64,000 nucleotides of DNA from assembly GCA_023512835.1 (NCBI GenBank), contig CM042085.1, positions 1,211,989 to 1,275,988 on the forward strand, written 5' to 3'. The position numbers were made by a program, and so were the translations under genes. The notes under the pieces were generated by a model that made no database searches, was not told the origin of the DNA, and was given only the letters and a program-made list of their open reading frames with translations. The DNA is from Taxillus chinensis. Lineage: Eukaryota > Streptophyta > Magnoliopsida > Santalales > Loranthaceae. Below, piece after piece: positions 1 to 12,722 of this stretch; the first letter of the stretch is position 1; the number at the start of each line of letters is the position of its first letter.

Positions 1-45
1 AGTGGGAATAAGGAACAATAATAGATAGAACATTTGAACATACAC

Positions 46-1297
46 CCAAGCTTTTCATCTGCTTCAGTATGCAAAAGAAGATTCCCGGTTTCTAGCCAGT
101 GCATAAAAGCAAGTAGTGAGACAACTGTTTCTGTTTCACTCCTCCAGTAACCATGGTACCTGCATGCAAAAAACCATGACAGCCTCCAATCATAAATACC
201 TAACATAGCAATACCAAATTAACTTTCTAAAGCACATACAAACCTGTAATATTGCCCAGGACATTCACGAATTATTTCAGCAAGCTGTCTATAAAGCCCC
301 CTCAGAACATCAATCTGAGCGTTGGCCTCATCTAAAATCTCTAACAGTATAAACAAACAGAAGTTTAAAATGTAGGATCTAATAATCAACATAGAATGCA
401 TATGAGAAAGCCCTCTCTAAAATCTATAACCATAAAGACAATAGACTGTGTGCATGGTGGTGAAGTGTAGGCCTGTAGGGATGGGGGCCTTGATAAAAAA
501 AGTCAGTAAGAGGCTGAAAAAAATATCAAACAATGGGGAATTATAGATAGCGACAATGTATCATTTGGCTCATCAGAAGGAAAATGAAGGGATGTTAAAA
601 AACAAACAAACATACGGTACGATCTAACAACAAACAAAAACCCTAATTTGGTTTGTTCTAATTCATAATTGCAACTTGTTGTAACACTAATTCAACCAAT
701 TATTCTGCCTTCCCCACATACGTCAAATACACAAACTCAAATATAAACATTTCTAATGGCTTGAGTAAAACTCCACTTTCCACGAACCAAAATACCCAGA
801 TTTGCATTTCCCACTTACATTACATATGAGCTACCATTAACAACCCACACAGCGACAAACGTTACCATTAACAATCCGATAAAGGACACACAAACAGATG
901 CGAAAATCGAAATGCGATGAAATCAAAAGCTTTTTTTAGTACTCGGTAGAGGGCGAGACTGATGAACGTGGAGCAGGCACGCGTGCATGAACCCGGTGAC
1001 TGACTCGATCTCTACCGCCACCGAGCGAATGCGCTCCCGCAAGGCACAGGACTCCTGCAGCTGGAGATTGAAGCTCTCAAACTGTTTCGCCACCGAAACC
1101 TCCGCCATTGAACAGCACAAGCGAGTTGCAGTGTTGCGGTTGATGATGTGAGGGTTGAAGAAGGAGGCCGAAAGTACGGAGGTTTTGGTGATTTTGAGAA
1201 TGGGGGGTACAATTTTAGATTTAGGGTTAGGCCCGGTAGGGTTTAGGGCATGAGAGAGGGTGATGCAGCCGTTTCGAATCCGAAACGACGTCTTCAT
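46..1297 (-). CDS. TSN: Translin (partial, 5' half; continues off the left edge)
   Basis: Translin is a small single-strand DNA/RNA-binding protein that forms ring-shaped octamers and, with TRAX, the C3PO endoribonuclease. Three exons are visible: 1297-943, 340-244 and 159-46, all with GT-AG borders and matching phases, coding for 188 residues. Family motifs read VHQSRP across the first junction, LAEIIRECPGQYYR at the end of exon 2, then WRSET, FMHWLETG and LLLHTEADEKLG in exon 3. The remaining C-terminal exons lie beyond base 1. I chose the ATG at 1297, which gives about 63 residues before MAEVSV at about 1108. This extension is basic and Ser/Thr-rich with few acidic residues, as in organelle targeting peptides. 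From memory, plant translins do carry an N-terminal extension. Initiation at the second ATG would give a cytosolic form. Identification is firm; the start is less so. Confidence 0.9.
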
Positions 1298-2983
1298 ACT
1301 GACGTTCCAGCCGTAGGTTTGACACTTCGACTTGTAGGCTGTGTTTTCTTGGGACTGGTACGTATTTTTGACGTGGAATAAGTCACGTTATTTTTTTCTT
1401 CACTGCGCACCACATCCACATCTTGAGTGCCTAGTCGAATCTCACTTAACGCCTGCTCGAGCATGCTGTTCCAGTCGAAGCATGCATAAGCCTACGGCTC
1501 AGGGAGGTCTCAAGCATCAAATATCTCAGGCATCAATCATTTCATTGACGAGAGCTATGGTCAAACACTTATAATGGATTTTTCGCTCTTGTATTAACAA
1601 AAAAGTATTTTTTTACCCCCAAAATCTGATTTAATGTCATGCTTCTATCTCCTCAGGTCTAAGATACACTGCTCAAGGCCTCTCTATCCCTCGCTCTCTC
1701 TATATATATCTCATATGTGACGCACTGCGAGTTATGTTTTATGTATTTTTACTAACATGACAATTATCACATTAGTAAAAATATAAAAAAATAGATTGCA
1801 AATATCATTTTTCGTGTTTTTTGAGAACCTTATGTTTTTTCCCCTAGAAATTTGAACAATAATGTGATTTATGGCGACGTAATTCATTTTCGTATCAATA
1901 AATGACATGTCTCACTCTAATGGGCAGAAAATTAATATATTTTTTTAACAATTACAGCGTGCAACTTGCAATATATTTTCTCAATAATAATAATCAGAAT
2001 TCAAAAATACGTAAAAGAAAAAAAAGTATCATAAGAATCTAACTACATTTATTTATTTATTTTCATTAATAGTTATAATTTCGTCAATTTAAGCTTTGGT
2101 TTACTTATGAAATATATTTGTTCCGATATTAAGTTAAATTTTAGCCGGGTTGAATATTTTTGTATCAAATGAAAATGAAAATATGTGCTTACAAAGCTAG
2201 TCATAAAAAAAAAACAGTTAATATTCCCTTCATTTATAGTTGTACAATTTGCTAGTCATCAATACTTTTGCCCACGGTGAGTAAAGAAGGAAAACACATA
2301 CAATCATGATTTACAAGAAGATATGCATCACAACAACCAAACCAAGTATATTTTTCAGATTGTTGTCACATTTATAAAAGATCATCACACATTTAATAAA
2401 GGAAAGAAATATTCGCACTCATAGAAGTTATTAACACATTAGACTATAATTTTTAATATCATTTAAAATAATAAAAATAATATGCAAAATTATTTTTTAT
2501 AATGTTCAAATAATGTGTCCAAATATAATAACATATTTCGAATACTCTTGTTTAATTGTATATATGTTTCAATATTATTCTTCAAATATTATATTTTTAT
2601 TCAAATTCCATGAAATATATACATATTTGAATAATGTTCTACAAACATATAAATTATGTTCTAATATTATTATTAAAATATTTTTAAGATAAATTTTAGA
2701 CAAATCATATTGATGAGTGTGTTAATAAATTTAGTGTTTGTGATGTGTTCCCTTGGACAAAAGATCCAAGAGCTGTGAGAAATGAGCAACAATACGAAGA
2801 AATATCATGGCAAAGTTCCAACAAATCCTTTCCCACCTCAGACGGAAATTCATTTATGATTGTAATTTTTTTTCCCACTCCCAAGATTGAACAAAGGCTA
2901 CAATTGTACAAGGGGGATTATAGACTGCACATCCCTGACTCCTCTCTGTACAAAAAGACAGGCAAAAAATATAAAACTCTAAC
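1298..2983. other. Intergenic, AT-rich, no gene
   Basis: This lies between the translin 5' end and the ABCG 3' end, both on the minus strand, so it holds the translin promoter and the ABCG 3' UTR. It is strongly AT-rich from about 1740 onward. A short imperfect inverted repeat (TTTTTACTAA ... TTAGTAAAAA) lies near 1746-1787. Short ORFs here show no protein-like pattern. Confidence 0.6.
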
Positions 2984-5900
2984 TCACTTCTTTTGAAATA
3001 TCACCATACAAAAGAATCCTATGCCGCGGCTAACAATACCAGCAAGGATGAGCAAAACCAGGCAAACATTCCAATCATGAAGGTCGTATCCGTTCTCTTT
3101 TAGTGAACTGCAGCGAGTTATCAGCCAAACCCCTGAGTACCTGCACAAAACAATACAAATTTAATAACGCTTACAGATCTTCACAATTTCCTGATGACAC
3201 GAACAACCCAAAAGCACAGAACATAAGCTGGATGCAAGAAAGTAAACCAACTAAGCTACCTTTCAGCATTTGCAATGACAAAAGCTTCCAGAGCCCACTT
3301 GGTGTAGCAGAAGTTTCCAATATGCTTTGCTATGGCACTGTCTTGCTCTTGCGAAGCTATGAGAGACAAGACTACAGGGAGCAGAACCGACCACTATAAC
3401 AGGGGAAAAAATAGAAAATATACTCAGCATTTTTGAAGAAAAAGATGGGTGTAGGTGTGAATGTGGGTTGTTGCCATTATGTACCAGTTGAGCTGGACCG
3501 GGCTCCAAGAATATGGCAAGTATGTAAGCCATACCAGTGACACAGTACACAAGACACAACAGAACGAGGTAGTTGTCTATGAAGGATGATCTGGGATTGT
3601 TGAAGAAATAGAACATTGACAAATAAACCAAAGGCTTAACCACTGTATTGAAATGGTCAACTGTATCCTTGGACATAAAGTAAGCGAGGCTGCTCATGCC
3701 AGATGCACTTTCCCTCCAGTAATGTAACTTATCGAGAGAAAAGGATCTCAGAGCTGATATCTTGCATAGTAGTGCTGCAAGTCAGCAAAACCAAGAGAAC
3801 ACATGATATTTAAAATATAGAATAATCTACTAAAAATAATGCTTCAAATTCACCACCATCATGTCATAGGTGCATGAGTTTAAACAAATTGTGTTTACAA
3901 CTTACAGACAGCAATGACAGTATAAGTATAGCCCAGAGCCCCAAATGTCTCATCGCTCACTTTAGCAAGTGTTCCTAGGGCAGCTCCAGCAATTAGAAGG
4001 ATCATATAATCAGCTACTTGTAGTTGAGCTTCTCTTAATCGCTGCTTACCAACCCTGAACTAAAGATACACACATGAGCATCAAATAATGGTATAGGTGT
4101 GTGTGTGCGTGTATATAAACCATAAAGCATTTATCAATAGATGATCATTTTGTTAAAAAATACGGATTTGATGATTACTTCTGAGTAAGCCACGTCCCAG
4201 TTAGTAGATGATTGCTTTGCTCATAAAAAATAAAAAATAACTTCTGACTTTATTAGAAAGAAAATTCATTTTCTACCTCCCGAGGAAATATCTGTATTGA
4301 CGGCTTACTCCAGGAGTCACCCGATCAGACAAGTCCAAGGGATTCAAGAGAGTGTTCTGTAAATGTTCTCGCCTCAGCTGTACATTACACTTCATATCCT
4401 CCCATAAATCTCCAAGAAAAGATTGTCCGGTAGCTCCAGCAGAGGTAGGATTGGTTCCATCATTTAGAGATGTAGTTCCACCAGGGTCAGCAAGTCCATC
4501 GGCATATTGCAGCATATCTGGTGGTACAGCATATCCATTATGAATCATCCATCTGATGGGAAGCTGTTCACGAGTTATGTTAGGGGGTTTTACTATCCCC
4601 TCTAAAATATCAATGAAGTGGTCAGGAGGGTTCACACGATCAGGAACAGTGATGCCAAGGCCTGCAAAATATTCTTCGACTTTCTTCACAGATCCATGAT
4701 ATACGGTAAGACCACCTTTTGCTAAAAGTATTAAATCATCAAACATCTTGAACAAGGCATAGCTGAAACAGAAAACGAAATGAATTTAAAAAATCAAAAG
4801 AAAAAAAAAAGATGATGACTTCAATTGCAATTGACCAAAGTGTGTCATACACGTTTCAAAGGCATTGGCTCTTGCTACTGTATATAAACGTGTTGCAGTG
4901 ATTGGGGGGGAGCAGAATTTGAGTATGGCAGTGCTCATGTGAAATAATAAGCATAAGTCATATTATTAGGTTAAACTGTGTACTATAATTAGTTTGAGCA
5001 TAATATTTCGCTTTCATATTTTTCGATTGTTTCCCCATGGTAAATGTTATCATGAATTATATTTTAAATGGATAGGTAGTTTGTAAGCTGTTTGGCATTC
5101 GGTTAAAACAAGAGTTAGCTAAGTTCATTTCATGTATCATTTTAACAATTTGGCAACAAAAATAGCTACAATGAGTCACACTGGAAATGACAAATTTTGA
5201 CAAAGAAAAATGACATACAACCATATAGTTAGTAGCTATTCGTTTTGGAAATGGGAAAGAAGTGGCTGAAGTGGTCACTTACCCAAATGTGCTTTAAAAC
5301 TGACTTTAGAATCTAGACAGAATCAATTTTTAGGATTTTTGGATTTATGCCAAAAAAACAAGTTAGATTTTATAAAAAATAGCTAAAATCTGCCTTGCCA
5401 AATGCTAGTACACTTCTGAGTAAACTCTTTTGGCCAAAGATATGCTCCCTCAAAGTGGTTTTGTATAGGCCTACAACTTTCTCCATTATGTGAGATAGAT
5501 ATCATGTAACAACATATTATCAATGCTTTTAATTGATCAAATTTTCTTCTCTTTTGTAAATTGTAAAGACGAGGAATCACTTTTTAATGCATTTTCGCCG
5601 GCTAGAATCAATGACAAACCTTGGCTGGTGAACAACCATGCAGACATTTACCCCTTCAAGGGCCTCACGACGAAGTGCTCTAAGAAGTAACTGGGAAGAT
5701 GAACTGTCCAAACCAGACGTGGGTTCATCCAAGATTAGTAGTGAAGGTTCCATAACCATTTCAAGCCCAACATTTACACGCTTTCTCTGTCCTCCAGAAA
5801 TTCCACGCTTCTCTACTGTTCCCACAAGGGAATCCCGTACCGCCTGTAGTCCCAATGACTCAATAACTCTTTCAACAACTAGAACCTTATCAGGCTTCGC

Positions 5901-8900
5901 CATATCAGCAGACAACCTCCATGACCCCGAATCCAACAACAGAAGTCAAAACACAAAATCAAAATACTAAGCTATCAGATCAGGAACAGACATTGATGGA
6001 AAGAAAACATAAAATACTGATGCAGCAACAAAACTGAAAGGGGGAAATTACCTGCACCGTGCACTGAAGCGAAGGTTCTCCTCTACTGTTAAGTTTCCAT
6101 GCACAACATCATCTTGAGGGACGAAACCAATAATTTTCTTATATGAGTGAATGGATTCAGCTTTTCCATTTATGAGAATTAAACCTGAAACTGTACAGCC
6201 AGTTGCTTTTCCCGCCAGAGCAGAAAGAAATGTTGTTTTCCCAGCCCCTGATGGACCCATGACAGCAGAAACTCGACCTGGCATAATTTTCCCAGTAACA
6301 CACCTTAAAAGATGCTTCTTTTTCCCTTTCAGGGTAAGGGTTAAAGCCTGGAAAGCAACCTCAATCGAAGGCTTGGACTTGATGTCATTATCAGCAGCCA
6401 TTGAAATGATTCCTGAGAAGGTTAAGTTATCATTCTGTTCTTGCATGGCTTTCTCCTTCTCAATCTGACCGTATGCATACTTATATATTTTACTGTGAGT
6501 ATGCATTTGCTTAGCCTTTGGCGCCTGCTTTTTAATGTTCTTATCACCAATCTCAAAATCAAAGCCTCCATGATCATTTGGGTTATTCTCTAGAGATTGA
6601 AACATTTTTTTGAGGTTACTTGGTTCCTTCTGTTTGGCTTTTGAAGCAGCGGATGATGGGCCAGACGGATGTAGAGGTGGCAAGAAATTATTATCAATGC
6701 CAGATTTGGAATGACCAGAAATTTTCAGACTTTGTTGCCTTGATGACTTTCTGCGTGAAAATGTACGTGATAACTGTTCTTGCAGGCCAATGGCACTCTT
6801 CTTCGCAACATCCTTTGCTGATTTCCATCTTTCACGTGCCTGAGCTGTTTCTCTTGCACTTCTTGCTGCAGCTTCCCTGGATTTGGCCAGCCTTCTCTCC
6901 CGGGTGGTGAGAACTTGATCAGAACAATTAAATATAATGACTAGTATAGTACTCAACCCAGCCTACATAGAGAAACAATGAATGTCAAATTTGGGTTGTA
7001 TGCATCAACATAATGCCAACTCTGGAACTAGTATTGCACTATTCATGACTGACAGGCCATTTTAAAGGGTTGAGGGAATGGGAATATGTGAAGGAGGAAA
7101 AATGATATAGTGTGTTGAGGCAAACTACACATTGAAAATTATCCCGTTACAGAAATTTAGGCCTTGTTTGGTCGAGCATGATTTTTTTTTAAAACATGAT
7201 TGCTTTTAAAAACTATAGACCCAGATGAATTTCCACCATTCATAATACTTTAAATTCTTCAGGCCTATAATTTTCAAAAATAATATCATCGTACCAAATG
7301 AGTCCTTAGAAAACTTGAGTTTTGATAGGGAAGATAGATTAATATATTAGAGACCACTTACAATAAGAATGACCCCATAAGCATGAATATTTTGATTGGC
7401 AGTACTTGGATTACAAGTAGCCAACTTGAAGCACCCTGTGAAAAGGTAAGTAAATAAAGGTCATAATCAAATCCCAGATTTAACATAACTTTCATTTATT
7501 GAACTAAAAGGGGCTTTTTCAAGGAGAGTAAACTTAAACTTCAATCTTCGAATGTATTACCCAATAGCTTGCTGCTGAGAGTAAAACAAGAAAAAACATA
7601 ATATCTTGAATCTTAAGTGGATAATAAACACATTTAATGTACTTGCAGGAAGGAAATAAACACATTTAGTGGATAAATAAGTCATTTTTACTCGCAGGAA
7701 GGAAATAATTTAATGCACTACAGACTGGTTGTGGGAAGAAGGCTTTTTGATGTCTTGTCCTCCATCCCACCATTACAGTGTTGGAGATGAGGACCTCTCA
7801 ATTGAGCATTTTACTGGATCATACGTTTGTTTGACGGATTGAGAAGGGACCCTGTTGATTCTCTCCTAACTCAGTTGAAAATTTTGCAACGTATTGGAGA
7901 TGGCCTGCAACCAGGTATTACTGCTTTTTTTATGGCCTCGGTTTAACTGTGTGTTGAGCTAAAGTGTGTATCCGGGCGGTGGGATTTTCAGCCGTTTAGA
8001 AGTAATGCCAAGTGTCAACGCCTTCTCTTCAAAATCCTATTATGGTGTTTTGAATCCATCAGGAAAGGAATATATATACTAAATGTTCTTGTTTAGTTTC
8101 CTCCACTTTAGAGGGGCCTTTTGTCAGTTTTCTTCACTTTCTGTTGATTGTGCCAGTGTCCTCTTCTAACTTATTTATATTTATTAGTATGTGACTGAAA
8201 TGTAGCAGCATGGATACCAGAGATTGTTGAGGGCAGTAGACCATTGGACACAAAATCACATGAAGATGGAGAATGTTTTTTTATTTCCCTTCTGTTTTTT
8301 GTATAAACACTTCTGAATTTTAAAATCCAGGGTGAACAAATTTGACTAAAAAAACATGACTTTTTTTTTTTGATAAATAACTAAAAAATCATGACCAGAT
8401 AGTATGCTAAATTACTTGCATCAATGTGTTCATGAGCTAAGGCAGTCGATGTGAAAAAAGGAGATCCTTGACGAAATAAGCTGTCTAAAACTTACAAAAT
8501 GAAATAAAAACACACTTACGCATTTCAGAAGTAGCGCCTGTCCTGCAGTAATGCCTGAAATTGCATGGGAAAAAGATTTACTACTAACACGAATAAAATA
8601 TCATTAAAATCATTGAAAATATGCATTAAGAAAAAGTAGATGAGCTTACATGTAAAAAGACCCGTTAATTATTATGAATCAAGAAAAACATAGTTCACAA
8701 ACAAGGACAACCTCTACATTGCAAGTTTTAGATAAAAATCAATACCCACTACTGCAAGGAACCTTTTTAGTGGTAGTTGGACAATATGATCCAGCAGAGC
8801 AGAATACTTCACTACTGCTACTGACGTCAGCCCATACATCAGCTCCACCACAGGTATGATTTGTTTTTCCAGGTGGCAGTTGGTATTGGTATCTGCAAAA

Positions 8901-10516
8901 TTCACAGTTAAAATGAAAAATAAAAATTGTGCCTTACAGACCAATTTAATTTCGATGGCTGAAGAATGAAATCTAAAATAAATATAAACTTACGGGTCAC
9001 ATATGCCAGTAGTTTTATTGAGTTTCGCTGATGGACAATAAGAACCCAATGGACATGCTAAAATATGAAGACAAAATTTAAGTATTAGGTGCACTTTGAT
9101 TCCACAAGGTGCAAGACAAAATAGAGCCTCAAGTAATGTATCGCATATCATCATCCCTGAATTCAGTAAAATCAATAGCAAAAAATGTGTAACAGCCTAT
9201 CCAAATTGCAGTGAAAACATATGAATTGAGATGGTTCTTCCTCAATCCCTCATCCCTTGGGATGAGATGCTCATATCTCACCTCACTGCACGATGGATAG
9301 TTATATTTATATTACCTCTTTCCCTTTCCTAGGCCCTTGGCATCCATTTATATATATATACATGTGTGACACTATAACAACTTATACTTACGAATCATGC
9401 AAGTAAGGCCCTGAGGGCAGAAGAAACCTTCACAACAAGGTTGACAATCTTGAGTCCGGCTAGGGATATTCCTTGACTCCTTTAGGTCAGCTTTCTGTTC
9501 TGAGCCGGTGGAACATGCCCACCCCGGTTCGCATCCAGGAAGCCACGTTGTCAAATTGCAGTTTAAGTTTGGTTTCAAGTAGTTGGCATCAGTTGAACCC
9601 CCGTCAAATAAGCTGTTGAAGTAAAATTTTATTTCAGCCGCATTACAGACACGCTGTGTCACATCTCCTGTTGATTGATTTGCATCCATCATTAAAATGA
9701 AAAGGAGCAAAATATGCATTTTAGGCAATTGTTTAATTGGACTAAGAAAGATGGTATCTGGGGGGTTGCTTTTATTCTTTTCTTTCTTATATATAATTAA
9801 ACACCTGTTTAAAACATCAAAAATGTTTGGAGAGGGACTTTATTTTTATCAGTTTTTGAACTATTCATGGGCACAATATACATAAACTTTTCGTTTGTTT
9901 GTTTGGAATCCCCAAAAATTTTGTAAATTTATCATTTAAAGTAGATATATGTCAGTGGGTTATGATTATATTTGATTCATTCATGCAAATAACATTTGGG
10001 ATCGCCAAAAGGAAACGTTTGTACCTTTGGTCTTCTGGAGGCAGGAAGTTAGAAACCCCAAATTTCCAGAAAAATTAAACGCTTCACTCCAATCAATGTT
10101 GCTGATAGCCACAGGTTTGGGAGACAGGCCAAATTAATAAAAATATAATTGTCAAAAAAAAAAAAAAAAACAGAAGGAAGCGAATTGGGGATACAAAGAA
10201 GTGAATATGAAATCACTCACAAATCCTTAATGCAAAAGCTGAGGTGGTTGTTGATGTCGGCGTTAAAGACCTGAGTGAGATTGGAAATGCGGGCGTATAT
10301 AGTTTTTGTGATCAGGGGAAGCATAGCCGGGTTACCCGTTTGGCTGAAATCACCCTCGTCGACGCCCGCGACGCCAGGAAGAGACAGATTCAGGCACTGC
10401 AGAAGCACGAGCAGGACCAACAAACCCGCGCGGAGATCCGTCTTTCGCTTTATTGCTGTTGCTCCCTCCCATTGCATTCGCTCAAAGCTCCAAAACTCAC
10501 AGCGGCTCACATGCAT
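2984..10516 (-). CDS. ABCG28-like: ABC transporter G family, ABCG24/ABCG28 clade (half transporter with long Cys-rich N-terminus)
   Basis: Fourteen exons: 10516-10221, 10101-10025, 9667-9392, 9057-8994, 8892-8746, 8554-8520, 7435-7362, 6962-6052, 5916-5620, 4762-4277, 4054-3906, 3774-3485, 3393-3260 and 3140-2984. They sum to 1130 codons plus TGA with every phase matching. The N-terminus has a hydrophobic signal-like stretch (about residues 27-50), then a Cys-rich extracellular region (about 120-310) and a membrane segment (about 318-335). The cytoplasmic nucleotide-binding domain follows: Walker A GPSGAGKT near 560, Q-loop FVPQDD, signature ISGGQRKR near 670, Walker [13 protein letters not shown], and H-loop VVHQPR. 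The C-terminal exons encode the transmembrane domain, ending [11 protein letters not shown]. Length and layout match the Arabidopsis ABCG24/28 clade; ABCG28 acts in pollen-tube growth as I recall. The substrate cannot be read from sequence. The acceptor before exon 9 (5917) is pyrimidine-poor but is needed to join C-R to L-S-A-D-M. Confidence 0.93.
7160..7305. mobile_element. Tourist/PIF-Harbinger-like MITE in an ABCG intron
   Basis: A 146-bp non-coding element with imperfect terminal inverted repeats. The left end reads GGCCTTGTTTGGTCGAGCATGAT and the reverse complement of the right end reads GGACTCATTTGGTACGATGAT. The target-site duplication is TTA (7157-7159 and 7306-7308). TTA duplications with G-rich TTTGG-containing ends are typical of Tourist-like MITEs. 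It lies in the intron between ABCG exons 7 and 8 and carries no ORF. Confidence 0.65.
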
Positions 10517-12722
10517 CGCTCGCGACGAGCTTCGAGTTCGCGTTCACAGACACACGCAGAGATTGGAATTTATCCCCACCCCCTCCCACCCAAACAAAAA
10601 AAAAACATGCATCGAATGATTTCTGGGAACATATGAAGCTGGAAGCAGTGTGGATCATCACATTGTTGGGTCGTGTGCAGAAGGAGAAGCAACAGTGAAG
10701 ATGGTGGCGGTGGTGGTCGTCGTCGTGGGGGAAGGTGGCCAGTCTCGGGGGAGGAGGGCGACGAAATGTTTGGGGATTGAGATTGGAGTGAGGGCGTCAT
10801 GGTTTCTCGGATGAAAGGATGACGAGGAGTGAAAGGGGGCGATATCCACGGAGAGGAGTGAGCTGTCGTCTTTGGGCGCCAATGCCTCTCGCTCTCTTCT
10901 TTCTTCTGCAGTATGTATGAAAGGCTTAGGCCCAAAAAAACAAAAACAAAAAACACTTATTCTATTATTTCATTTTTTTATTTAAAATATTATTTTTCAC
11001 GAAAATTATTGCCAACTTCAATAATAGGTATATATATTAATTTTTTTACTTTTGAAGAGTGTGCTACTCTACCCGTTGAAAAACATTTTGGAGGTGAAAT
11101 TTGAAAAGCCGTTGAAGTTGAGTTTTTTTTTCCTACAAATAGAGATAAAGATGATTTTGAAAGACTTGGGTATGGCTTGAGTGAAAAATTGCATAAATGT
11201 ACACAATAAAATTATCTATACAATTTCTTTTCTTGTGCTTTTTTTGTTAAATTAAGTTATTAAATTAATCAAATTATAGTAGCTAAACCAATATCACAAA
11301 CAATTGTATTAATATATTAAAATATATTCTTAAAAAAGGTCTCTGTGTTAAATTCTACCAGATTGAAAACTGCGGCCCTTATAAAACCTAACAAAAAAAA
11401 AAAAAAAAAAAAAGAAAAACATGTCAGACCAAAAATATTTACCTCCCTTTCCTTTCAATCAAACTAGAATTTCCTTTTTAGAACTCTTTGTTCTATCTTG
11501 AAAAATAATTTAAGATTTAATTATTTGCTATATTTATCTATTTTGATTTAATTTTTGCATTAACTCTAACTTACAAAAATATAAAATATAAAAACATTCA
11601 AAGCACTTAGTCCTAACATAGTAATTTCAAGTAAAATATCTAATTTTTAAAAATAAATATCAAAAGTACATTAGGGAGCGTTAATCATTCTTCACGTGCA
11701 ACTACTCTCACACTCAACTCTATTAATGCATATCATTTTTAAAGTGGCCAATTGCATACCAAAAAAAAAAAAACTGGTTGTTGTCACTTCTTCAAAAACA
11801 AATTTTCCAGCCTCAATTGTCATATCACATTAAAAACAATGTCATATCATAACACACTATAATATATTATTAGAGTCATCACTATTATTATAATATATTT
11901 CCAGCCTCAACTGTTGCTAGTTCATGTCAAAACAATTACTAATCCTCCCCGTATAATGGGTCATAATCGTTGCTTATTGAATTAACCATAGTAGGCCACT
12001 TCAAAGATCATGTAAGCTTACTAGCCATTTTCATAATCATTAGCATGATCACAAAGATAGGAGATAATATATACAAACCCAATATAACTCCAACAACATC
12101 AAACATGCTTGTACACATTTTATGTAAATGTGCGACAACATATGATATAAAAGTGATATATATAAAAATATATATAATAAAAATATGCTTATTATATGAG
12201 TAAATAAAATATATATATAGTTTACAAATTTAAAATAATATATTATTTAACATATGCTTATTAAATATAATATGTATGATTTATAATTACTCAATATATA
12301 TATATATATATATATATTCAAATAAGACACCACTGACCAACACCACCCTAGGCGAAGTTGAAGCAAGAGGCATAAGGTCCGGCTACCGGCCCACGACTTT
12401 CCCCAACTTTTTTTGTAAATTAGGCCAGGCCGACGAGCCAGACTTTATGTTTCTTCGGGCCAGGCTCCACAAAATAAAGACAGAGACAAGAAGTGGAACC
12501 ACGGCCTCACTTTCTCATTCCCATCATAGAAATTAATATAAAATCTGAAAATCGTATGTCTATCCATTTCAAGGCATTCTGCTCCACTGTGAGCTTCTCA
12601 CTTTCTGATACGTTCTCCAGGCTCGCGAAGAAGAATTATTTATAGAACGGCCATTTCTATGAAGTAGATAGATGGATAGAGAGAAGTGAAGAAGGCTCTC
12701 TTTTACATGCATATACTTATCA
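10517..12722. other. Divergent intergenic region between ABCG (-) and SIG6 (+)
   Basis: About 2.2 kb. The first 400 bases are less AT-rich and probably hold the ABCG 5' UTR and core promoter; the minus-strand ORF at 10658-10882 is low complexity (Ser/Pro/Thr) and not convincing as a protein. The middle is AT-rich with poly-A runs near 11395 and 11760. A short phrase (TTTCCAGCCTCAA) occurs near 11804 and again near 11898. An (AT)n tract is at 12293-12317. A moderately GC-rich patch at 12340-12500 encodes nothing recognisable. Confidence 0.55.
12293..12317. repeat. (AT)n microsatellite
   Basis: Uninterrupted alternating TA run of about 25 bases, about 400 bases upstream of the SIG6 start codon. 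Confidence 0.9.

Noticed and set aside
10570..10956. Minus-strand frames of 128 and 74 residues upstream of ABCG
   Set aside because: Low-complexity Pro/Ser/Thr composition in the probable ABCG 5' UTR, with no family pattern.
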